From positions 42,964 through 106,963 of the forward strand of contig BGOS01000024.1 of assembly GCA_003569365.1 (NCBI GenBank): a stretch of DNA of 64,000 nt. Direction: 5' to 3'. The stretch is from Anaerolineaceae bacterium (GTDB lineage Bacteria; Chloroflexota; Anaerolineae; Anaerolineales; UBA11657). The position numbers were made by a program, and so were the translations under genes. The notes beneath the pieces are model-generated. The model worked only from the letters and a program-made list of their open reading frames with translations. It searched no databases and was not told the origin of the DNA. Positions 56,383 through 64,000 of this stretch are shown here, piece by piece (within the stretch, counting starts at the first letter, position 1; every line of letters starts with the position of its first letter).

Positions 56383-58537
56383 GCGTTAATATAATATTCC
56401 AGAGTTCATCAACAGCGGCAGTTGCACCAGAGCCAATAATCAGGGTGGACTCGCGCTCTTCGATTATGGCTGGCCCACTGATGCACATTCCCTTTGCAAG
56501 CGCGTAGCGGTCATAGACAGGTGTCTCGGTCATGCCACCCACCTCGGGGAAATATGCCGGGCGCGTCCCTTTACGGGCATCATCCGGGTGGCTTGCAATG
56601 GATTGATTCAAGTGACTGCGCACCAGGCTCAATGCCGGTTTCGGCGATGACGACACGACGCGCCAAGTGATTGCCTCTAACGGCACTGGCGGACCAAGGC
56701 GGCTGTACAACCGCAAATACTCCGCCTCAAATGTGGCACGGATCGCCGGGAGGTGATCTGCCGAAAGTAAGTCATCCGGCAGCACCACGCCCACCTCATG
56801 GCCCTGTCCAGCGTAGCGCACCTCGACACTGCAGGTGTGTGAAATGTCTTGGGGCAATACTCCCGATGCTTGGAGCAGCGCTCGCCCCTCAGCCTGCATC
56901 TCGCCCAGAAGACCATTGATACGCGGCCAATCCAAAGATGATCCCTCTAGCTTTACCGGCAACGAACGGGCAAAGTCAAATGCCAATGGCGCGGTCAAAA
57001 AACCAATCGCACTCATCACGCCCGCCCCAAACGGAATGACGACACTGGGTGCGCCAAGTGCTGCTGCCACCCGAAAAGCATGCACAGGCCCAGCTCCGCC
57101 AAAAGCAAAAATTGGCAGCCCGGCCGGGTCTTTGCCGCGTTCGATTGCATGCACCCGGGCGGCGCTAGCCATGTTCTCGTTCACAATCTGATGAATGCCC
57201 CACGCCGCTTGTTCGATACTCAGGCCAAGGGGTTGGGCAATGTGCTCATCAACTGCCCTGCGCGCGCCCGAAACATCCAGCGCAATGCCGCCCCCCAAAA
57301 AGAAATCAGGATTAAGATAGCCCAAGATCAAGTCAGCATCCGTCACAGTGGGCAAGCTGCCGCCATGGCCATAACACGCCGGCCCTGGTTGCGCCCCGGC
57401 TGACTCTGGCCCAACCTTCAACAGCCCGAGCGAATTGACTCTGGCAATAGAGCCGCCGCCCGCGCCAATCTCAATCATTTCGATCACGGGCGTCTTGATA
57501 GGCAGCCCAGATCCCTTCCTAAATCGATAACGCCGGTCAACTTCAAAGTCATGGCTAATGAGTGGCTGGCCGCGATCAATGATGGCGAACTTGGCGGTCG
57601 TACCACCCATGTCAAACGAGAGCAGATTCGCAAGACCGTCCACTTGGCCCATGCCGGCGCCGACCTTGGCACCGAAGGCTGCAGCAGCCAACACCCCCGC
57701 GGCCGGACCGCTTTCCAGTAACCGCACCGGGAAGCGCACGGCAGTCTCCACCGTGGCCACCCCTCCGCTGGAGAGCATCAAAAGCAAACTGCCCCCAACC
57801 CCCAACGCACCCATCCGCGCTCCAAGCTCGCGCAAGTAATCCTCCACCCGGCCTTGCACGTATATATTTGCCACGGTTGTAGAAGTGCGGTCGTACTCGC
57901 GAATTTCAGGAGCAACCTCAGAAGAGATAGACACCCGTATAGTGGGCGCAACGCGCGCCACAGCATCACGCGCAGCGCATTCGTGCTGTGGGTTAATAAA
58001 GCTGTTTAGAAATGCAATCGCAACTGCTTCAAAGCCTGCAGCCTGCAGCTCATGCGCCAAGCGCTCCACGTGAGCAACATCCAGTTCTTGATGAATGCTG
58101 CCATCGGACAGAATACGCTCAGGAATATCAAAACGAAGGTGCCGCGGCACCAGCGGCTGCGGCATTTCCAGCATTAGGTCATAGAGCTCATAGCGCTGTT
58201 CGCGACCGATTTCTGTGGCATCGCGGAAACCATCGGTAGCCAGGAGTGCAGTTGGCGCTCCCTTGCGTTCAATTAGAGCGTTGGCCACCAAGGTGGTGCC
58301 ATGAATAATCTGACGAATAGATTGCGCCGGCACATTGGCCTGCGCCAAAATCTCACGCAACCCGGCTTCAATGGCTTCAGACGGGTCTTGCGGAGTAGTG
58401 AGTATCTTGCCTACTACGAACTCGTGGGTTGCGTCATTGAGCAAAAACAAATCGGTAAAGGTACCGCCAATGTCAACGCCCACCCGAAACTTACTCTCAG
58501 CTGCATTTTCAGCTGCGCCTGAGTTGTTGTGTGTCAT
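56375..58537 (-). CDS. hyuA: Hydantoinase A/oxoprolinase subunit
   Basis: ATP-binding subunit that phosphorylates or activates the amide/carbonyl for ring opening. VGVDIGGTFTDLFLL is the ATPase phosphate loop, with HGTTLVANALIERKGA, SFDMGGTTAKFAI and FAFGGAGPVHAFRVA further on. 720 residues, standard. First gene of the minus-strand operon. The upstream AT-rich region has a 13-bp palindrome (58668-58680). A regulator gene is not present in the window. N-methylhydantoinase would yield N-carbamoylsarcosine, which fits the sarcosine-oxidase-type gene in the operon, but the needed amidase is absent here. Confidence 0.93.
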   Translation of the reverse strand: MTHNNSGAAENAAESKFRVGVDIGGTFTDLFLLNDATHEFVVGKILTTPQDPSEAIEAGLREILAQANVPAQSIRQIIHGTTLVANALIERKGAPTALLATDGFRDATEIGREQRYELYDLMLEMPQPLVPRHLRFDIPERILSDGSIHQELDVAHVERLAHELQAAGFEAVAIAFLNSFINPQHECAARDAVARVAPTIRVSISSEVAPEIREYDRTSTTVANIYVQGRVEDYLRELGARMGALGVGGSLLLMLSSGGVATVETAVRFPVRLLESGPAAGVLAAAAFGAKVGAGMGQVDGLANLLSFDMGGTTAKFAIIDRGQPLISHDFEVDRRYRFRKGSGLPIKTPVIEMIEIGAGGGSIARVNSLGLLKVGPESAGAQPGPACYGHGGSLPTVTDADLILGYLNPDFFLGGGIALDVSGARRAVDEHIAQPLGLSIEQAAWGIHQIVNENMASAARVHAIERGKDPAGLPIFAFGGAGPVHAFRVAAALGAPSVVIPFGAGVMSAIGFLTAPLAFDFARSLPVKLEGSSLDWPRINGLLGEMQAEGRALLQASGVLPQDISHTCSVEVRYAGQGHEVGVVLPDDLLSADHLPAIRATFEAEYLRLYSRLGPPVPLEAITWRVVSSSPKPALSLVRSHLNQSIASHPDDARKGTRPAYFPEVGGMTETPVYDRYALAKGMCISGPAIIEERESTLIIGSGATAAVDELWNIILTHD

Positions 58538-58667
58538 TGCCCAGTTGCCAACCCACCCCGAATCAGTTTGCCGCGCGTTGGCATCACATGCGCCACAATC
58601 GTTCTAGCTGAATTCATCCCGGTATTTTGCGACCAGAGTGACGCATCAATCAATTATCCGAACACAG

Positions 58668-58680
58668 GTCTTTGAAAGAC
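58668..58680. promoter_or_regulatory. 13-bp palindrome upstream of hyuA
   Basis: GTCTTT-G-AAAGAC, with 6-bp arms, 131 nt before the hyuA start. A possible operator for a dimeric regulator. Based on symmetry alone. Confidence 0.25.
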
Positions 58681-59237
58681 AATATAAGCGTTTAGACATT
58701 CAGATTACCCTAAAAGCCAACGTCGCCGCACAGTAGGTGGTTAGTTTTGAATTGATAAAACACGTAACTCAACGCTTCACAAGTTACAGGATGCTTCAGT
58801 CGCACGAGTTCCCGCCAGATGAATCATCGTCCCTACTAGACGCCCGTATAGTCTGACGTATTGGTAATTGAAATTTGCCTCACGATTGGTACTGTAACTA
58901 TGTGGAAGGGGAAACCCAATCGTGCGCCACGGTATTTCCTGCCTGGTTGCCGTGCAAACTAAGACTGCATTCTATCCTAAACTCAATCGCAAACTCAGGG
59001 TAAAGAAATACAGTCGGTCAGACCCATATATATTTGAGATTCACAACAAAACCAAATTACCCCAAAAGGTTCTGCATCACGTCAAAAACTTAATGGCTTA
59101 TCCCCTACTGCTCTGCCATGCCGCAGACCAGCTCATGCCAAGCCATTCGCGTCATCTCTGGAGCGCGAGACTTCCAGCTTGGGGTCTGGTAAAGTCAGCG
59201 TTGCGGGTTAATCACCAGGGCACCGCCTAAACAGTCT

Positions 59238-59459
59238 TCATAAGTTGGACGTCGCGTTGCAACTTTCAATCCGCACTGTTTCGCCATCCGATGGCAGCCT
59301 CATAGGCTGCACAACGCCCGCACCTACTACGCGCGGCGCAGCACCACACTCCAGCTACATGCGCAGGTCACGCTCCAAGTATGCCGGCACAGGGTCTACC
59401 ACCCAATCTGCACCCGCATCCAGCCCATCCGCGCGCCGCCGCGCCACCACCTGATCCAT
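59238..59459 (-). pseudogene. Broken small reading frame beside the IS91 remnant
   Basis: From ATG 59459 (MDQVVARRRADG, then DAGADWVVDPVPAYLERDLR) the minus strand reads 34 codons to an in-frame TAG, and after it 38 more protein-like codons (LECGAAPRVVGAGVVQPM...) to TGA 59238. The start region is similar to that next to the remnant at 50.8 kb. I do not recognise the protein. It may have been a second gene of the element or a decayed neighbour. Confidence 0.35.
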
Positions 59460-59722
59460 ACCTATCCACGCTCCACCGCGTGTGCCACCTCTGCAGCGCA
59501 GGATCACCAACCCAACGTCTGGTCAAACTCTAGTTCAGGGATTGCCTCAAACACCGCTTTCGGAGCAGCTAGCTCCTGCAGTCTTCATCTCCAGGGGCGG
59601 TGAGCGCGCTGGGGCGATTGCCGGTGCACTTGTTGGCTCACCTAAATGTGCCAGTATCTGCCGCACAGTTGCCGGCTCTGTGATGAAGCCAATCAGGCGC
59701 ACCCGCCCGCCGCACCCGCCGC
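59460..59722 (-). mobile_element. IS91-family transposase C-terminal remnant with frameshift
   Basis: On the minus strand, Gly/Cys-rich CGGCGGRVRLIGF leads to ITEPATVRQILAHLGEP and APAIAPARSPPLEM, characteristic of the C-terminus of IS91-type (Y2, rolling-circle) transposases. A one-base shift then switches to the frame reading AVFEAIPELEFDQTLGW and a TGA at 59504-59506. The remainder upstream is unrecognisable. The downstream ~45 nt past the stop are shared with the copy at 50.8 kb and may be the element terminus. Confidence 0.75.
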
Positions 59723-60179
59723 ACCATGTCGTTATGCCCCAACCTTCACCCAGCCGTTAGCTGGAGGTCAGAGACCACTATTAATTGGTTGCCGGAGAGG
59801 TTTGAGCCTACAGCAAACGCAGATTGCACAACTTGAGTCTACCCGTGCATTTCGGCGAAAACATTCATTGCGCCCCGCCGCTGCGGACTGCTACCGCCGT
59901 GCTTGTGCTCGCTCCCGGGATCGAGAAGTGCACCACACTTATCGCGATTTCCGCCACTCGGATTACGCATCCTGTATCAAAGGTGGCTGCACAGACGCCT
60001 ATTGAGACTTTGGATTGGACCGCTTTGCTCCGGACTTATTCAATTTTGAAAGCGTTGCTTAAGAAGGATTTACCTTCTGGACACTTCTTGATGTATCGAA
60101 ATTTACTGACTGTATTTGTTGACTGCTTGTTGTCTGCGCAGAGGCTTACGTGCGGAAGAGGTCTTGTTTCAAAAGACTT

Positions 60180-61370
60180 TTAATCGAAAAACTGCGTGTC
60201 GCCTGCCTCGAGATATTTTTTTGCAGCCTTAATCCGGAAACTTATGCCCAACCCCGGCTTATCCCAAACATCCACAAAGCTCTCTTTGACAATTTGGTCA
60301 GGTAACCCATCAACAACGTCGTACCACCACGGGTGATTGGCTTTGGGGTATTCAAAGGCAATAAAGTTATCCGGAAGGGTGGCACAAACCTGCACGAGGG
60401 CAGCCAAGCCAAACAACCCGTTACCGGTGCCATGGGGAGCCATCATGATCCCGTGAAGGTCAGCATACTCGCAGATCCATTTGAGTTCGGCAATACCACC
60501 CACGTCGAGTGGATCAGGGCCAATTACGTCAACAGCGCGCTTTTCAATCAGTTCCATGAAGTTTTGGCGCAAATACATCTGTTCGCCTGTATGCAACGGG
60601 GTACTGGTTTTAGTTTTGACGTCGCGGTATTGATCGGCAGTAACAAACGGGGTATAGTCGCCGGACAGCATATCTTCAAGCCAAAGCAGATTGTATGGTT
60701 CACAGGCCTTGGCAAATCGCACGGCGTCTTGGGGCATAAACCCTGGACCACAGTCAAGAGCAAGCCCAATAGAATCTCCCAACACCTCCTTAATTGCAGC
60801 TACACAAGCGACAGTATGCTTAAGCCCCTGCTCGGTCATTACCCCGCGATTTGAATGGGCGCCCCAGGTATGAAGCTCGCCATAAAAATAGTTGCGCGTC
60901 GTTGTCGCCATCGGACTATGAAATGAAATTGGTTGCTTAAAAATTGAGAATTGTTCCGGCCATTCACAAATTTTGAGGATGTTCTCGGCATATTCGGAGG
61001 GCGTCTGCGTTGGCATCGGGTAGCGGTTTGTGGTGATATAGGTGCGGACTTTATCACGTACTTTGCCACCGAGCAGTTTGTAGATGGGAAGCCCAGCGGC
61101 TTTGCCAGCGATATCCCACAAGGCTACCTCAATGGCACTGACGGCGGCACCCCACGGTTTGAATGCTCCTAGGCGCCTAATGCGCTGCATGACTGCTTCG
61201 ACATTGGTAGGGTCTAAACCCACAATCATGTCACGGTAGAAGAGTACGTGTGGTTTTAGGTAGGGTTTGTAAAATTCGGCTTGACCATAACCATCAATGC
61301 CCGCATCAGTGGTGATACGGATAATCGGGCATCCACCCATGATGGCACATTTGAGATCAGTAATTTTCAT
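60180..61370 (-). CDS. Enolase-superfamily dehydratase (mandelate racemase subgroup)
   Basis: Acid-sugar dehydratase/racemase fold. Metal ligands are D206 (LALDCGPGF), E232 (WLEDM) and E263 (HTGEQM); the catalytic His is H313 (APHGTGNG). The capping domain (residues 1-125, GLPIYKLLGGKVRDKVRTY) is intact. 396 residues as in D-galactonate/mannonate-type dehydratases. The first metal motif DCG deviates from the usual DxN, and no KxK is seen in strand 2 (SIFKQPISFHSP), so the substrate may be unusual. It is separated from the hyu operon by 1.6 kb. On the minus strand TTGACA lies upstream of the start. Confidence 0.87.
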   Translation of the reverse strand: MKITDLKCAIMGGCPIIRITTDAGIDGYGQAEFYKPYLKPHVLFYRDMIVGLDPTNVEAVMQRIRRLGAFKPWGAAVSAIEVALWDIAGKAAGLPIYKLLGGKVRDKVRTYITTNRYPMPTQTPSEYAENILKICEWPEQFSIFKQPISFHSPMATTTRNYFYGELHTWGAHSNRGVMTEQGLKHTVACVAAIKEVLGDSIGLALDCGPGFMPQDAVRFAKACEPYNLLWLEDMLSGDYTPFVTADQYRDVKTKTSTPLHTGEQMYLRQNFMELIEKRAVDVIGPDPLDVGGIAELKWICEYADLHGIMMAPHGTGNGLFGLAALVQVCATLPDNFIAFEYPKANHPWWYDVVDGLPDQIVKESFVDVWDKPGLGISFRIKAAKKYLEAGDTQFFD

Positions 61371-61501
61371 AATAAGTCAAGTATATCCTCAAGAGAGTGC
61401 TGTGATCGCCACATGCTAACCTAAAAAGCCTTGTCAACAGCGGCGACGCTGGCAAAGAAGGCCCGAGCTGCAAATCCGGCATTCGGCTGTGATGCCCAGA
61501 A

Positions 61502-61554
61502 ACCACACCCGCGCCCGCTTCAACAGCAACGCGAATCTGCGTTAGCGGTGAGTA
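61502..61554. repeat. 53-bp direct repeat, copy 2 (right side of the cassette)
   Basis: Perfect copy of 50488-50540, same orientation. On the minus strand it again encodes SPLTQIRVAVEAGAGVVS, followed here by GHHSRMPDLQLGP. It ends 31 nt before the CBM9 gene start. See the first copy for interpretation. Confidence 0.85.
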
Positions 61555-61585
61555 AAGCTCAGCAGGTCTATGGGAAAATATTTTG

Positions 61586-62443
61586 ATGACAAACGCATGG
61601 CCATTTCCGTGGCCCCAACCTGCCATTGCCCAATACACAGCTCTCCGAGTGAACACCCCGCCCGAGATCAATGGGCTCTTGACCAAGGCTTGTTGGCAAG
61701 TGGCACCGCGTTCGCCCCGCTTTTCCGACCTAATCAACGGGCAACCGGGGATACATGACACCCGCGCTGCGGTCTTGTGGGACGATGATAACTTGTACGT
61801 TGGATATTGGATTGAAGAACCATTTGTCGAAGCAACTCTGACCGAGCGGGACGCGCTCATCTATGAAAACAACGATGTTGAGTTGTTTATAGCTGGGCAA
61901 GATGCCTATTACGAACTTGAGATCAATGCCTTGGGCACCATTTACGAAGTCTTATTTATTTGGGAAGAAGCCTTTGAGCGTGCCAGATATCATCTCCAGC
62001 CTGAGTTTGATCAAACTAAGCTTGGAGTGCGCCCGTTTGATGGCGTGGGCTTCCAACAACATCCCCGCGGCAAACGGATTGGCTATTGGAACTGGGATTT
62101 TCCCGGGCTGCGCAGTGCCGTACACATTGATGGCACGCTCAACGATCGCCGGGACCGGGACAGAGGCTGGAGCGTTGAGATCGCTCTGCCTTGGCAAGGC
62201 TTCAAAGCGTTAGCCGCACCGGATGGGCGGTCATTGCCTCCACGCGATGGCGATGTTTGGCGCATGGATTTTTCACGTTTTAATCAATATAAAGCCGCGC
62301 CACCGGCCCAAGATTCGGGAGGCTGGGCTTGGAGCCCGCACGGGGTGTGGGATTCGCACATCCCAGAACTCTTCACCTATGTAAAATTTTCGACGGCCCA
62401 GTGCGATACCCTTACGAGCCCTGCAGCACAGACTTCTCGCTAA
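61586..62443 (+). CDS. CBM9-like carbohydrate-binding domain protein
   Basis: The 285-residue protein fits the CBM9/DUF1083-like beta-sandwich used in sugar-binding and extracellular esterase/xylanase proteins: NTPPEINGLLTKACWQVA, DDDNLYVGYWIEEP, ENNDVELFIAGQD and the late WSVEIALPWQGF. No signal peptide is visible, so it may be cytosolic or its true start lies elsewhere. ATG 61586 (preceded by TTG 61583 in frame) is the likely start. No catalytic domain is attached. Often found near sugar-acid catabolic genes such as enolase-superfamily dehydratases, which agrees with the neighbour. Confidence 0.78.
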   Translation: MTNAWPFPWPQPAIAQYTALRVNTPPEINGLLTKACWQVAPRSPRFSDLINGQPGIHDTRAAVLWDDDNLYVGYWIEEPFVEATLTERDALIYENNDVELFIAGQDAYYELEINALGTIYEVLFIWEEAFERARYHLQPEFDQTKLGVRPFDGVGFQQHPRGKRIGYWNWDFPGLRSAVHIDGTLNDRRDRDRGWSVEIALPWQGFKALAAPDGRSLPPRDGDVWRMDFSRFNQYKAAPPAQDSGGWAWSPHGVWDSHIPELFTYVKFSTAQCDTLTSPAAQTSR

Positions 62444-63032
62444 ACGCAATGCAGCGGATAGGCTGATAGAACGCGACGAGCGTGCTGTTATCAGTACCCA
62501 GTAAACCGCAAGCTGCACCAGCTGCCGTTTAGATTGATACAAATCACGCATCGGGTTTAAGCCACCGTGCATATTAGTGAAAAGTGGTCTAGTGAGAAAT
62601 ATTCACTCTCGGACATGGTGACCTGTTACGGAGTTGAGGTTTTAGAGACTTCGACCACCCGCAACAACCAATACAACAAAAGAATTTTACGAAAAGAACG
62701 GTATCTACAAGCCTACTGGGCGCATCGATAATGATGTGAGCCACGCGCTCCAAAATACCAGCAGTTAAGGAAAATTTGCTTTAGCTAGCAAGGAGCTGGA
62801 GAAAAACATTGTTGCTGGGAAAGCGCCCCCGGTAGCCGCTCCGCCGCTTGTGCCACTCCTGCTGCGCAGGATCACCAACCCAACGTCTGGTCAAATTCCA
62901 GGTCCGGGATCGGGTCTGTATTCGCATCCGAGGGATGCAATATATGCGGCGGGATCGGCTTTCGTAGCCAAGTGTGGTGGCTGTTCAAATTCTTGATCTG
63001 GCTGTAAAGTTGGCCGCAGCGCAGATTACAAC
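62444..63032. other. 589-nt intergenic region between the CBM9 and MFS genes
   Basis: No intact gene. 62838-63008 holds the third IS91-type remnant (minus strand). The rest is AT-rich without recognisable features. Confidence 0.55.
62838..63008 (-). mobile_element. IS91-family transposase C-terminal remnant, copy 3
   Basis: On the minus strand the frame ...TDPIPDLEFDQTLGW ends with TGA at 62872-62874; the ~36 nt beyond match the 59.5-kb copy (TCCTGCGC-GCAG-GTGGCACA). The last 9 codons are identical or synonymous with that copy and D/E and L codons differ, indicating past protein-level selection. Upstream residues read best in another frame (FEQPPHLATKADP), so a frameshift is present. A hairpin CCTGC-GCA-GCAGG lies just after the stop. 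Confidence 0.65.
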
Positions 63033-64000
63033 ATGACTACCAACAAGGACGTGCGCATCCTATTCGCCACCCGCATCACGCGCCTGTTTGCCTATGGTTT
63101 TCTCTCTGTAGTGCTTGCGCTTTACTTAATTGAAGCTGGCCTCTCGGCGCGGCAAATTGGACTGGTGCTTGCGCTCACGCTTGCCGGCGATGCTGCCATC
63201 TCGCTCTGGCTCACCACCCGAGCGGATCGCATCGGACGCCGCCGCATGTTAACTGTGGGCGCCATCCTGATGCTGCTGGCCAGCGTTGCTTTCCTGCTCA
63301 CGCGCAATCCGATTTTGCTGACGGTGGCTGCCATCGTGGGCGTCATCAGCCCGAGTGGGAACGAGATCGGCCCGTTCCTGTCCATCGAGCAAGCATCCCT
63401 CACCCAACTGGTCGCCGAGGGGAACCGCACCCGGTTATTTGCCTGGTACAACCTTGCCGGTTCGTTTGCCACCGCCACCGGCGCGCTGGCCGGCGGCTGG
63501 CTCGCGCAAGTTCTGCAGTCCCACGGCTGGACCAAGCTCGCAGCATTCCAGTTCGTGCTGGCCGGCTACGCACTGGCCGGCGTGGCGCTCGCTGTGGGTT
63601 TTCTCACCCTCTCCGCCGCTGTGGAAGTGGCGCCCACACCCGCCGCCCAAAGGCGTATGCTAGGCCTGCATAAGTCCCGCGCCGTGGTGTTCAAACTCTC
63701 CGCCCTGTTTGCGCTTGATGCATTCGCCGGCGGGCTGATTGTGCAAAGCATGTTTGCACTATGGCTGCACGTGCGCTTTGGGGTGGAGACTGGTGTCATC
63801 GGCAGCATATTTTTTGGCGCCAACATTCTCGCGGGAATATCCGCGCTGCTGGCTGCCAACATTGCGGCGCGCTTTGGGCTCATCAACACAATGGTGTTTA
63901 CCCACATACCGTCGAATATTCTTCTAATACTGGTTCCGCTCATGCCCAGCTTGCCGCTGGCGATTGGCGTGATTTTGCTGCGCTTCAGCATTTCCCAAAT
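63033..64000 (+). CDS. Major facilitator superfamily transporter (3' end outside window)
   Basis: 322 codons from ATG 63033, open to the window end. About nine membrane segments are covered. The loop 2-3 motif is RADRIGRRRM, the MFS G-x3-D-R-x-G-R-R type, and ALAGGWLAQ follows helix 5. The early LFAYGFLSVVLALYLIEAG is typical of a drug- or metabolite-exporter-like subgroup. It could move the substrate of the catabolic cassette, but it lies outside the repeats and on the opposite strand, so this is only a possibility. Confidence 0.85.
   Translation, partial: MTTNKDVRILFATRITRLFAYGFLSVVLALYLIEAGLSARQIGLVLALTLAGDAAISLWLTTRADRIGRRRMLTVGAILMLLASVAFLLTRNPILLTVAAIVGVISPSGNEIGPFLSIEQASLTQLVAEGNRTRLFAWYNLAGSFATATGALAGGWLAQVLQSHGWTKLAAFQFVLAGYALAGVALAVGFLTLSAAVEVAPTPAAQRRMLGLHKSRAVVFKLSALFALDAFAGGLIVQSMFALWLHVRFGVETGVIGSIFFGANILAGISALLAANIAARFGLINTMVFTHIPSNILLILVPLMPSLPLAIGVILLRFSISQ

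Larger units (their letters stand above)
58538..60179. other. 1.6-kb gene graveyard between hyuA and the enolase gene
   Basis: No intact gene. From 59238 to 59722 minus-strand remnants include a broken small ORF and an IS91-type transposase end (separate entries). 58668-58680 is a palindrome. 58690-59230 and 59730-60179 contain short frames on both strands without recognisable protein motifs and with AT content above that of the core. Probably decayed mobile DNA. Confidence 0.55.

Noticed and set aside
58922..60183. Several plus-strand frames of 60-120 residues between hyuA and the enolase gene
   Set aside because: They lie opposite or beside the IS91 remnant, show no protein family features, and codon use is not like that of the neighbours.
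50488..61554. Phage or tyrosine-recombinase integration of the cassette at a tRNA
   Set aside because: No integrase gene and no tRNA gene at either repeat; the only tRNA is 32 kb away.
61357..61860. 167-residue minus-strand frame crossing the 53-bp repeat
   Set aside because: It overlaps the starts of both the enolase and CBM9 genes. The repeat-encoded part looks like a scrap of an older gene, but the whole frame is not credible as a present gene.

Overview
The window reads as a chromosomal segment of an environmental bacterium, most likely a member of the Chloroflexota (Anaerolineae-like). This is an inference from gene content, not from a marker gene: a short Flp-type pilin, a LysM surface protein with a C-terminal membrane anchor, a class D/E-type sortase, several very long multi-membrane glycan proteins, long-form HPF, and no lipopolysaccharide or outer-membrane genes. 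From 1 to about 50.2 kb it is a GC-rich, densely packed core genome. From about 50.2 to 63.0 kb the character changes: more AT-rich, long non-coding gaps, broken transposase ends and repeats around a catabolic gene cassette.

Core part. 0-9.5 kb: end of a membrane protein, pth, mfd, then lon facing them, a secreted Ig-like protein and a family 2 glycosyltransferase. 9.6-18.4 kb: HNH nuclease, a nucleotidyltransferase-like protein, hpf, comF, a 52-residue Flp pilin, wecB, rlmN, a NagD-like phosphatase, clpP and tig. 18.6-28 kb: tRNA-Leu(TAG) overlapping the end of a HAD-DinB fusion gene, efp, a polytopic membrane protein, a DinG/exonuclease helicase, a threonine-aldolase-like enzyme, rluD-like and lspA. 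28-43 kb: ileS with a swapped GSHH signature, a CcrM-like DNA methyltransferase, an AlaX editing protein, a metallo-beta-lactamase-fold protein with a histone-H1-like tail, prmC/prfA, a sortase, a methyltransferase, murJ and a frameshifted uvrC. 42.5-50.2 kb: a LysM surface protein followed by three large membrane proteins (GT39/DUF2142-like, YfhO-like, O-antigen-ligase-like), a probable surface-glycan set.

Accessory part. A tight minus-strand operon (hyuA, hyuB, a ThDP-dependent enzyme, a sarcosine-oxidase-type flavoprotein, an SDR) is followed, after a 1.6 kb gene graveyard, by an enolase-superfamily dehydratase. A perfect 53-bp direct repeat lies on each side of this block (50488-50540 and 61502-61554), and three decayed copies of the C-terminus of an IS91-family transposase sit in the gaps around it (about 50.85, 59.5 and 62.9 kb). 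A CBM9-like protein gene and the start of an MFS transporter complete the window.

The most interesting points are this repeat-flanked N-methyl/hydantoin-type catabolic cassette with its unusual enzyme combination, the GXHH-type IleRS, the solitary CcrM-like methyltransferase outside its usual alphaproteobacterial setting, the protein whose C-terminus is encoded by a tRNA gene, and the single-base frameshift in uvrC.
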